Shown here: piece after piece, positions 9,213 through 15,723 of the stretch
Position numbering within the stretch: the first letter of the stretch is position 1
How the letters are laid out: each line of letters starts with the position of its first letter
DNA from: Xanthomonas sp. XNM01
GTDB lineage: Bacteria; Pseudomonadota; Gammaproteobacteria; Xanthomonadales; Xanthomonadaceae
DNA length: 64,000 nucleotides
Direction of reading: 5' to 3'
NCBI RefSeq assembly: GCF_014851915.1
Contig: NZ_JACVAP010000001.1
Coordinates: 1,364,001-1,428,000, forward strand
The notes under the pieces: model-generated
What the model saw: only the letters and a program-made list of their open reading frames with translations
Told to the model about the DNA's origin: nothing
Database searches by the model: none
Position numbers and translations under genes: made by a program

Positions 9213-11198
9213 TCAGGCGGCCTGGGCGATCTGGCACAGGCGCACCAGACCGCCGACATCGACGATCAGTGCGACGCGGCCGTCGCCGAGGATGGTCGCG
9301 CCGGAGATGCCGGGAACGCGACGGTAATTGCGCTCGAGATTCTTGACCACGACCTGCTGCTGGCCGACCAGCTCGTCGACCTGCAGGGCCAGTTTCTGGC
9401 CGTCGCCTTCGACCACCACCACCAGCGATTCGTCGGCGGCTTCGCGGTAACCGTAGTGCTCGGACAGCGCGAGCAGCGGCAGGTACTCGCCACGCACGCG
9501 CAGCACGCGTCCGTCGCCGGCGACCGAGCGGATGTCGTCGCTCTGCGGCTGCAGCGCTTCGAGCACGTGGTTGAGCGGCAGGATCAGGGTTTCGCCACCG
9601 GCGGAGATGACCATGCCATCGAGGATGGCCAGGGTCAGCGGCAGGCGGATGACCACGCGGGTACCGCGGCCTTCGGCGCTCTCCAGCTGGACTTCGCCGC
9701 CCAGCGCCTGGATGTTCTTGCGCACCACGTCCATGCCCACGCCACGGCCGGACAGGTCGGTGACCGCATCGGCGGTGGAGAAGCCGGCCTGGAAGATCAG
9801 GTCCCAGACCTGGCCGTCGGTCGGATTCTCGGGCACGGCCAGGCCGCGCTCGGCGGCCTTGGCCAGGATCTTGTCGCGGTTCAGGCCGCGCCCGTCGTCG
9901 CTGACCTCGATCACGATGTGACCGCCCTGGTGCGAGGCGGCCAGGGTGATCGTGCCGGTCTCGTCCTTGCCGGCCGCGCGGCGCGCGTCGGGCAGTTCCA
10001 GGCCGTGGTCGATCGAGTTGCGGACCAGGTGCACGAGCGGATCGGCGATCTTCTCGATCAGGCCCTTGTCCAGCTCGGTGCCTTCGCCGATGGTGCGCAG
10101 CTGGACCTGCTTGCCCAGGCGCGCCGACAGGTCGCGGACCAGGCGCGGGAAGCGGCGGAACACCGCATCCACCGGCAGCATGCGCACGCCGATCACCGCT
10201 TCCTGCAGGTCGCGGGTGTTGCGTTCCAGCAGCTCCAGGCCGGCAAACAGGCGTTCGGCCAGCGAGGGGTCGATGTCGCCGCTGACCTGCTTGAGCATGG
10301 CCTGGGTGATGACCAGTTCGCCGACCAGGTTGATCAGCGCATCGACCTTGTCGACGCTGACGCGGATCGAGCTTTCCGCCTCGGCATGCGCGGCGGGCGC
10401 CTGGGCGCCGCCCTGGACCACGCTCAGGGCGGGAGCCGCCGCAGGGGCCGCGGCAACGGCCGGCGCGGCGGGCGCCTGCGCCATCTGCGGTTCGATGGAC
10501 AGTTCGCAGTCGTCGACGACCCAGGCGAACACGTCGTCGATGGCCGTGCGCGAGACCTTGCCGGCAAGGCCCAGATCCCACGCCAGGCAGGCCTCGAGCG
10601 GGTCGAGCTGGGAGAAGCCGGGCAGGCGCTCCATCCGTGCCTTGACCTCGAGCGGGGCCAGGGTTTCCAGCTCGCGCAGGATGCGCAGCGGGTCGTTGCC
10701 GGTCATGAACAGCGACGGCGACGGGGTGAAGCCGATCTTCCAGCCTTCCGGTTCATCGCTGGCCGGCGCGCTGGCCGCAGTCGCGGTGGCGCTGGCGGCC
10801 GGGGCCGCGGTGCCGTCCAGTTCGGCCTGCAGGCGCGCATGCGAAGCCTGCACCAGGGCCGGATCGGCCGCGCGACCATGCTCGGCCTCGGCCAGCAGGG
10901 CGCGCAGCACGTCGACCGAGCCGAGGATGGCGTCGATCGCACTGGCCTGCAGGGCCCGCTTGCCGCTGCGGATCTCGTCCAGCAGCGTTTCCAGCAGGTG
11001 GGTCAGCGCGGCCATCTTCTCGAAACCGAAGGTGGCAGCACCGCCCTTGATCGAGTGCGCCGCGCGGAACACCGAATTGACCACCTCCGGATCGCGTTGT
11101 CCGCCCTCGAGGGCCAGCAGGCCGTCCTCCATGGCATCCAGCCCTTCGCGGCTTTCCTCGAAGTAGGTGGCGTGGAAACGTTGCAGGTCCATGCTCAT
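9213..11198 (-). CDS. cheA: Chemotaxis histidine kinase CheA (first of two)
   Basis: Cytoplasmic sensor kinase of the chemotaxis array. 661 residues: an Hpt domain with phosphoacceptor His48 in AHSIKGGAATFGF, a P2-like region and Pro/Ala-rich linker (about 135-290), the dimerisation domain (from about 290, VDKVDALINLVGELVI), an HATPase domain with the N box HLVRNSIDHGLE and G boxes DDGRGLN and GRGVGMD, and a C-terminal CheW-like domain ending RLCQIAQAA. All catalytic motifs are intact. It follows STAS and cheY in a FliA-driven operon. A second, distinct CheA lies at 15724-17595, so this cluster carries two kinases. Which output each one phosphorylates cannot be told from sequence. Confidence 0.95.
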   Translation of the reverse strand: MSMDLQRFHATYFEESREGLDAMEDGLLALEGGQRDPEVVNSVFRAAHSIKGGAATFGFEKMAALTHLLETLLDEIRSGKRALQASAIDAILGSVDVLRALLAEAEHGRAADPALVQASHARLQAELDGTAAPAASATATAASAPASDEPEGWKIGFTPSPSLFMTGNDPLRILRELETLAPLEVKARMERLPGFSQLDPLEACLAWDLGLAGKVSRTAIDDVFAWVVDDCELSIEPQMAQAPAAPAVAAAPAAAPALSVVQGGAQAPAAHAEAESSIRVSVDKVDALINLVGELVITQAMLKQVSGDIDPSLAERLFAGLELLERNTRDLQEAVIGVRMLPVDAVFRRFPRLVRDLSARLGKQVQLRTIGEGTELDKGLIEKIADPLVHLVRNSIDHGLELPDARRAAGKDETGTITLAASHQGGHIVIEVSDDGRGLNRDKILAKAAERGLAVPENPTDGQVWDLIFQAGFSTADAVTDLSGRGVGMDVVRKNIQALGGEVQLESAEGRGTRVVIRLPLTLAILDGMVISAGGETLILPLNHVLEALQPQSDDIRSVAGDGRVLRVRGEYLPLLALSEHYGYREAADESLVVVVEGDGQKLALQVDELVGQQQVVVKNLERNYRRVPGISGATILGDGRVALIVDVGGLVRLCQIAQAA

Positions 11199-11234
11199 GG
11201 GCGCGCGGGCTCGTGGTGTGTCGGGGACGCGGCG

Positions 11235-11600
11235 TCAGCCGAGGACTTTCTGGACGGTGGCGACAAGCTGTTCGGGATTGAACGGCTTGACCAGCCAGCC
11301 GGTGGCGCCGGCGGCCTTGCCTTCGGCCTTCTTGTCGGCCGCCGACTCGGTGGTCAGCATCAGCATCGGCGTGAACTTGTAGTTCGGCAGCTGGCGCAGC
11401 TCGCGGATCAGCGAGATGCCGTCCATGTTCGGCATGTTCACGTCGGTCACGACGGCGTTGAAGCTGCCGCCCTTGGCGCGACCGAGGGCGACCTGGCCGT
11501 CTTCGGCCTCTTCGACGGCGTAGCCGGCCGAGGTCAGTGCGAAGGACACCATCTGGCGCATCGACGCCGAATCGTCCACTACGAGGATGCGTGCGCTCAT
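11235..11600 (-). CDS. CheY-type single-domain response regulator, operon partner of STAS and CheA
   Basis: A 121-residue stand-alone receiver. Acidic pocket Asp9/Asp10, phosphoacceptor Asp53 in VTDVNMPNMDG, Thr in LMLTTES, and Lys in LVKPFN are all present. Start ATG 11600 overlaps the STAS stop by four bases (ATGA), indicating translational coupling; cheA follows 36 bases downstream. Unlike the cheY at 18.4 kb it lacks the Asp-Trp-Asn sequence after the phosphoacceptor, so it is probably not the main motor-binding CheY. It may be a phosphate sink or act on the STAS pathway. Confidence 0.92.
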   Translation of the reverse strand: MSARILVVDDSASMRQMVSFALTSAGYAVEEAEDGQVALGRAKGGSFNAVVTDVNMPNMDGISLIRELRQLPNYKFTPMLMLTTESAADKKAEGKAAGATGWLVKPFNPEQLVATVQKVLG

Positions 11601-11914
11601 GCGGCGTTCTCCACAGTGCTGTGTTGCGGGTGGTCCGGCCGGCCGGGACCGGCCAGCCCAAGGGATGCGCTCAGGCCGAGCAGGCGTGCGGCGTCGCGGA
11701 GGACGTCGCTGCAACCTTCCAGGCTCGTCTGATGGCCGGCATCCGCTCGACTGCGGAAGAAGGCGCACAACACTTGCAGCGCTGCGGTATGCACGCGGCG
11801 CACGGAGCCGCCGTCGAGGACGACGTCCTGCTGAGAAAGGAAGGGCGCAAGCCGCTCCTTGAGCTCGGCGCTGGTCTCGATGCCGAGATCGTCGCCAAGG
11901 GGCACGGTACTCAT
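11597..11914 (-). CDS. STAS-domain protein (anti-sigma-factor-antagonist-like)
   Basis: A 105-residue STAS-fold protein of the SpoIIAA/RsbV type. The motif region reads VVLDGGSVRRVHTAALQVL; Thr43 occupies the position normally phosphorylated (Ser or Thr) in this family. It is first in the operon STAS-cheY-cheA, overlaps cheY by four bases, and has a FliA promoter 31-57 bases upstream of its start. Partner-switching proteins normally have a kinase/anti-sigma partner; none is encoded nearby, so the partner is unknown. The last 15-20 residues are Gly/Pro-rich and lie over a 20-base sequence also found in the fliK-fliL gap. Confidence 0.85.
   Translation of the reverse strand: MSTVPLGDDLGIETSAELKERLAPFLSQQDVVLDGGSVRRVHTAALQVLCAFFRSRADAGHQTSLEGCSDVLRDAARLLGLSASLGLAGPGRPDHPQHSTVENAA
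11641..11660 (-). repeat. Copy 1 of a 20-base near-palindromic repeat
   Basis: Read on the minus strand this is TGGGCTGGCCGGTCCCGGCC, inside the 3' end of the STAS gene. It matches 32515-32534 (plus strand) at 19 of 20 bases. Possibly a REP-like element. Confidence 0.4.
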
Positions 11915-11944
11915 CGGGGCTCCGTCTGGAAGGTACGGTCAGCT

Positions 11945-11971
11945 GTATCGGCCGCCTTCACGAGGTCTTTA
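11945..11971 (-). promoter_or_regulatory. FliA (sigma-28) promoter of STAS-cheY-cheA
   Basis: Reads TAAAGACC-N11-GCCGATAC on the minus strand. The predicted transcript starts near 11938, about 24 bases before the STAS ATG. Confidence 0.87.
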
Positions 11972-12036
11972 GCGCGGCCGGTGGATTTCATGCCGATGCG
12001 TGCCGCAGTGTGCGCCGGTTCACATCTCCGGCCGGC

Positions 12037-13068
12037 TCAGGCCGTCCGGGATTCGGCCGGCGTGAGCAGGGCGGAGGCGTCGAGCAGGATCATCGGCTCG
12101 GTCTGCAGGCGCGCCACGCCGCGGAACAGCGCGGCGCTGACGCGGCCGACGCGGGCGTTCTCCGGCGATTCGATCTGGTCCTGGCCCAGGGTCACCACGT
12201 CTTCGACGCAGGACACGCGCAGGCCCAGGGTCTCGCCGCCTTCCTCCAGGACCACGATGCGCGTGGCCGGGCTCGACGGCAGCGGCGACTGGCCCAGGTG
12301 CACGCCCAGATCCATCACCGGCACGACCTGGCCGCGCAGGTTCATCACCCCGAGCATGGCCGCCGGCGTGCCGCGCAGCGGCAGCAGCGGCGTCGGCAGA
12401 ACGACTTCCTGGACCTTGAGCAGTTCCAGCCCGTACGGCTGCACGCCGCAGCGCAGGCGCAGCCAGCGCGAACTGTGGTCGCTGACCCGGCGTTGCTGGT
12501 GCGCGGAGGGCACTGCCGGCGCCGGCCGCTGCAGGTCGACGGCCGGCGGGTGCGGCGCAGCGGGCACCGCCTGCGACCGGGGCCGCGGTGCGACAGGTGC
12601 CGGTGCCGGGACGGGCGCCCGCGCGACCGCGGGAGCGGGAGCGGCGGGTCCGATCGGCGGGACCGCCACGGCTGGCGCCGGTGCGGGCGCCGCGTCGATC
12701 ACCGGGACGCCGACCACCGGGGCTGCTTCCTCCGGCACCGCCGGCGTTTCGACTGGCGCGTCCACAACCGCCGCCGCGTCCAGCGCGGTTTCGGGCGCGA
12801 CCTCGACGGCGGGCACGGTGGTCGCCTCGACCACCTCCGCGGACGTGTCGGAGGCACTCTCCACCACGGCCACTGGATCGTGCCCGGCATCCACCTCGAC
12901 ACCCGCCTCGTCATCCGGCGCGACCGGCCCGGCGACTCCGTCAGCGACCGGCGCTCCGGTCGCGGCCACCGGCGTGGCGGACGGTTCCGGCCTGGCAGCA
13001 GGCACCGGCGCGACCGCGTCGGCGAGCAGGCCATCCAGATAGTCGTCGAGGACGGCGGCGGCGCTCAT
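12037..13068 (-). CDS. parP: ParP-like CheW-domain protein with long Pro/Ala/Val-rich linker
   Basis: Partner of the ParA-type ATPase ParC in placing chemoreceptor arrays at the cell pole. 343 residues: an N-terminal acidic amphipathic segment (LDDYLDGLLADAV, residues 7-19), a low-complexity Pro/Ala/Val linker of roughly 160 residues that should be disordered, then a C-terminal CheW-like (AIF) domain (about 190-340; YGLELLKVQEVV, MNLRGQVVPVMDLG). Start ATG 13068 overlaps the parC stop by four bases. Gene order motC-motD-parC-parP matches that of polarly flagellated gammaproteobacteria where ParC/ParP are characterised. The alternative label is plain CheW; the context favours ParP. Confidence 0.88.
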   Translation of the reverse strand: MSAAAVLDDYLDGLLADAVAPVPAARPEPSATPVAATGAPVADGVAGPVAPDDEAGVEVDAGHDPVAVVESASDTSAEVVEATTVPAVEVAPETALDAAAVVDAPVETPAVPEEAAPVVGVPVIDAAPAPAPAVAVPPIGPAAPAPAVARAPVPAPAPVAPRPRSQAVPAAPHPPAVDLQRPAPAVPSAHQQRRVSDHSSRWLRLRCGVQPYGLELLKVQEVVLPTPLLPLRGTPAAMLGVMNLRGQVVPVMDLGVHLGQSPLPSSPATRIVVLEEGGETLGLRVSCVEDVVTLGQDQIESPENARVGRVSAALFRGVARLQTEPMILLDASALLTPAESRTA

Positions 13069-13853
13069 GCGGCCTGCTCCATCCCGTCGCTGGCGCGATC
13101 GTTCTCCAGGATCCACTCCAGGGCGCGCCGGTAGGCGGACAAGGCGCGCCCCGGGTAGCCGTCGTCGGTGAGCGGCTGCACCAGCTGCTCGGCATTGCAG
13201 ATCTTGGTGTCGACCGGGATCGCGTCGTCCCAGACGCGCTCGCCATGATCGAGCTCCATCTGCCTGAGCGCGTCCTGGCCGGCACGGGTGCGCCTGTCGT
13301 ACAGGGTCGGCAGCACCGACACCGGCAGCGGACGGCGGCGCGAGCGCTCGACCATCTCGGCGGTGCGGCGCATGCCGGCCAGGCCGTGCAGGGCCAACGG
13401 CTCGGCCTGGGTCGGGATCACCACGCGGTCGCAGGCGGCCAGCGCGTTGATCATCAGCAGGCCCAGCGTCGGCGGGCAGTCGAGCAGGATGTAGTCGTGC
13501 AGCCCGGCATGCCGGGCCAGCGCCTGGGACAGGGCCAGGCCGAGGCCGGGCTGGTTGGCGCTGCGCCGCTCCAGCGTGGCCAGCGCGGCCTGCGCGCAGA
13601 CGTAGGACATGTTCTCGACCGCGCCGGGGCGGGACAGCGCTTCGAGCGTCTGCGGCGGCGCGGAGAACAGTTCCAGCGTGCCTTCCGGCGCCGGCTCGCT
13701 GGGAACGCCGAAGGCGCGGGTCAGCGAGGCATGCGGATCCAGGTCCACCAGCAGGACCCGATGGCCGCGCATCGCCAGGCCGCGGCCCAGCGCCAGGGTG
13801 GTCGTGGTCTTGCCCACGCCGCCTTTCTGGTTGGCGATCGCCCACACGCGCAT
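13065..13853 (-). CDS. parC: ParA-family ATPase ParC (polar positioning of chemotaxis arrays)
   Basis: MinD/ParA-family ATPase that positions chemotaxis arrays at the cell pole. 262 residues. The deviant Walker A is at residues 8-17 (NQKGGVGKTT), Walker A' is LLVDLDPHA, and Walker B is YILLDCPPTLG. Length is normal for the family. It overlaps motD by one base (TGATG) and parP by four, so motC-motD-parC-parP is a tightly coupled operon. There is no parB or parS nearby, which argues against chromosome or plasmid partition. A FliA-like site inside motD could give extra transcription. Confidence 0.92.
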   Translation of the reverse strand: MRVWAIANQKGGVGKTTTTLALGRGLAMRGHRVLLVDLDPHASLTRAFGVPSEPAPEGTLELFSAPPQTLEALSRPGAVENMSYVCAQAALATLERRSANQPGLGLALSQALARHAGLHDYILLDCPPTLGLLMINALAACDRVVIPTQAEPLALHGLAGMRRTAEMVERSRRRPLPVSVLPTLYDRRTRAGQDALRQMELDHGERVWDDAIPVDTKICNAEQLVQPLTDDGYPGRALSAYRRALEWILENDRASDGMEQAA

Positions 13854-14830
13854 CAGTCGGATCCTCCCTGTGTACTTGTCGTCGTGGCATCGGCCGGCGC
13901 GGGACGGGATCCCGCTGCGATGGCGGCCGGTGCCTTCTGATCTATCGGCAGCGATGGCGTCGGCTTGACCATGTCGGCCGGGTTGGCCGGTGCATCCGGC
14001 GCCGCCAGCACGATCAGCACCACGCGCCGATTGAGGTTGCGGCCCTCGGCGGACAGATTGTCCGCCCGCGGCCGGAATTCGCCGTAACCGACCATGGCCA
14101 GCCGCTCCGGCGCCAGCCCCTGCGCCGAGAACAGGTGGACCACGCTGGCCGCGCGCGCGGCCGACAGCTCCCAGTTGGACGGGAACTGCACGGTGTTGAT
14201 CGGCATGTTGTCGGTGTAGCCCTCGACCCGGACCGGGTTGGGCGTGTCGCGCAGCACGTCGGCCAGCTTGGACAGCACGTCATGCGCGGACAGGTCGAGC
14301 GCCGCCGATCCGGGATCGAACAGGATGTCGCTGTTGATCTCCACCTCCAGCCACAGCTCGGCGCGCTGCACGGTGATCAGGCGCGCGTCGACCAGCGGCG
14401 CCAGCGCGTCTTCCAGCCTGGAGGCGATGTTGCCCAGCTGGTTCTGCACCCGTTCCATCGCGTCGCGATCGCTGATCTCCATCGGCGTGCCGGTGCGCGC
14501 ATGCGAGGCCAGCGACGGCAGCAGGGTGGGATTGGGCGCGGGCGAGGGCGCCGACGGACCGGACTTGGCGCCGGACTTGATCGGCGAGGGCCGGTCGAAG
14601 TCCGAGCCCTGCAGCTGGTTGTTGCCGACCTGGACCGGATTGATCGTGCGCGGGGCGCCTCCGAACGCCGCGCTCAGCGAATCGGCCAGCACCCGGTACT
14701 TGCCCTCGTTGAGCGAGGAGATCGCGTACATCACCACGAAGAACGCCAGCAGCAGCGTCATCAGGTCGGCATAGGGGATGGCCCATGCCTCGTGGTTCGC
14801 GTGTTCCTCGTGGGCCTTCTTGCGCGCCAT
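13853..14830 (-). CDS. motD: Flagellar stator protein MotD (MotB family)
   Basis: Stator subunit that anchors the proton-driven motor to peptidoglycan. 325 residues: short cytoplasmic N-terminus, one TM (about 18-40) with the proton-carrying Asp22 in IPYADLMTLLLAFFVVMY, a plug/linker region, then an OmpA-like peptidoglycan-binding domain (about 165-285; VEGYTDNMPI, NWELSAARAASVVHLF, GYGEFRP). The C-terminal about 45 residues are Pro/Ala-rich and probably disordered. It follows motC by 13 bases. The name MotD, not MotB, follows its linkage to motC and parC as in Pseudomonas; no second stator pair is seen in the window. Confidence 0.95.
   Translation of the reverse strand: MARKKAHEEHANHEAWAIPYADLMTLLLAFFVVMYAISSLNEGKYRVLADSLSAAFGGAPRTINPVQVGNNQLQGSDFDRPSPIKSGAKSGPSAPSPAPNPTLLPSLASHARTGTPMEISDRDAMERVQNQLGNIASRLEDALAPLVDARLITVQRAELWLEVEINSDILFDPGSAALDLSAHDVLSKLADVLRDTPNPVRVEGYTDNMPINTVQFPSNWELSAARAASVVHLFSAQGLAPERLAMVGYGEFRPRADNLSAEGRNLNRRVVLIVLAAPDAPANPADMVKPTPSLPIDQKAPAAIAAGSRPAPADATTTSTQGGSD
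13942..13968 (-). promoter_or_regulatory. Possible internal FliA promoter in motD, upstream of parC
   Basis: Reads TCAAGCCG-N11-GCCGATAG on the minus strand inside the motD C-terminal codons. It matches the same pattern as the intergenic FliA sites with exact spacing. The predicted start near 13935 is 82 bases before parC. It lies in coding DNA, so chance is possible. Confidence 0.45.
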
Positions 14831-14843
14831 CGCTCGCCCCGGC

Positions 14844-15584
14844 TCAGTGCAGGAAGCCGGCCAGCTTGGCCTCGATGTTGCGCGGATTCTCGCCCTGGGC
14901 GATCGCGATCAGGCCCTCGATGATCATCTCGCGCTCGCCGGTGCGGCGGTTGATGACGCTCTTGAGCTTGGAGGCGACCGGCAGGAAGAACAGGTTGGCC
15001 GAGGCGATGCCGTAGATCGTCGCGGTGAACGCGGCGGCGATGCCGTGGCCGAGCTTGCTCGGGTCGGCCAGGTTCTTCATCACCGCGATCAGGCCGAACA
15101 CCGCGCCGATGATACCCAGCGTCGGCGCATAGATGCCCATGCCCTCGAATACCTTGGCCGCGGCCAGGTCGTGGTGTTCCTGGCCGGACAGGTCGATTTC
15201 CAGCATGTGCCGGATCGCCTCCGGCTCGACGCCGTCGACCAGCATCTGCAGGCCCTTCTTCAGGAACGGGTCGGACTGCTCGGCCACCTGCGCTTCCAGG
15301 CCCAGCAGGCCCTGGCGGCGGGCGATGTTGCTCCACTCGATGATCTGCGCCACCAGCGCCTCGCGGTCGGCCGCCGGCGGCTTGATGATCCAGCCGAGGA
15401 TGGCGAGCGCGCGCTTGAACACGGCCGGCGGGGTGTGCACGAAGATCGAGGCCATGGTGCCCACGATCACGATCACGAAGGCGGCCGACGACCAGAGCGA
15501 ACCCAGGCCCGCGCCCTTCAGGATGCTGCCGCCGACCAGTGCGATCAGGGCCAGCAACAATCCGATGAGGCTGAGGATGTCCAT
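14844..15584 (-). CDS. motC: Flagellar stator protein MotC (MotA family)
   Basis: Proton-channel stator subunit that meets FliG to make torque. 246 residues, four TM helices (about 3-22, 31-52, 145-165, 178-200), a cytoplasmic loop between TM2 and TM3, and the typical signatures MDILSLIGLLLALIAL and TLGIIGAVFGLIAVMKNL. ATG 15584 is the only start giving the conserved N-terminus. A FliA -10 lies only 7 bases before the ATG and no Shine-Dalgarno sequence is visible, so the transcript may be leaderless. First gene of motC-motD-parC-parP. Confidence 0.95.
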   Translation of the reverse strand: MDILSLIGLLLALIALVGGSILKGAGLGSLWSSAAFVIVIVGTMASIFVHTPPAVFKRALAILGWIIKPPAADREALVAQIIEWSNIARRQGLLGLEAQVAEQSDPFLKKGLQMLVDGVEPEAIRHMLEIDLSGQEHHDLAAAKVFEGMGIYAPTLGIIGAVFGLIAVMKNLADPSKLGHGIAAAFTATIYGIASANLFFLPVASKLKSVINRRTGEREMIIEGLIAIAQGENPRNIEAKLAGFLH

Positions 15585-15591
15585 GGGGGCT

Positions 15592-15619
15592 GTATCGACC
15601 GGGGAAGGGCGTGACTTGA
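15592..15619 (-). promoter_or_regulatory. FliA (sigma-28) promoter of motC-motD-parC-parP
   Basis: Reads TCAAGTCA-N12-GTCGATAC on the minus strand, one mismatch in the -10 and one extra spacer base. The predicted transcription start falls at about 15585, one base before the motC ATG. Confidence 0.7.
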
Positions 15620-15701
15620 GCAGCGCGATGACGCACTGCGGCGAAGTGTGTGCTGCGCCTCACTCGCGCAGGGCATCGGAGCGCAGGCCCCGCTGCATCG
15701 G

Positions 15702-15721
15702 GGGACGGCCGTGGCCGTCCC
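15702..15721 (-). terminator. Hairpin directly after cheA (second copy)
   Basis: Perfect 9-bp stem (GGGACGGCC / GGCCGTCCC) with a 2-base loop, 2 bases after the cheA stop. There is no T tract, so it may attenuate transcription or protect the 3' end, not fully terminate it. Confidence 0.5.
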
Positions 15722-15723
15722 GC

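Noticed and set aside
12010-13134. A plus-strand frame opposite parP
   Set aside because: Arg/Gly/His-rich, antisense to the low-complexity linker of ParP; no domain.
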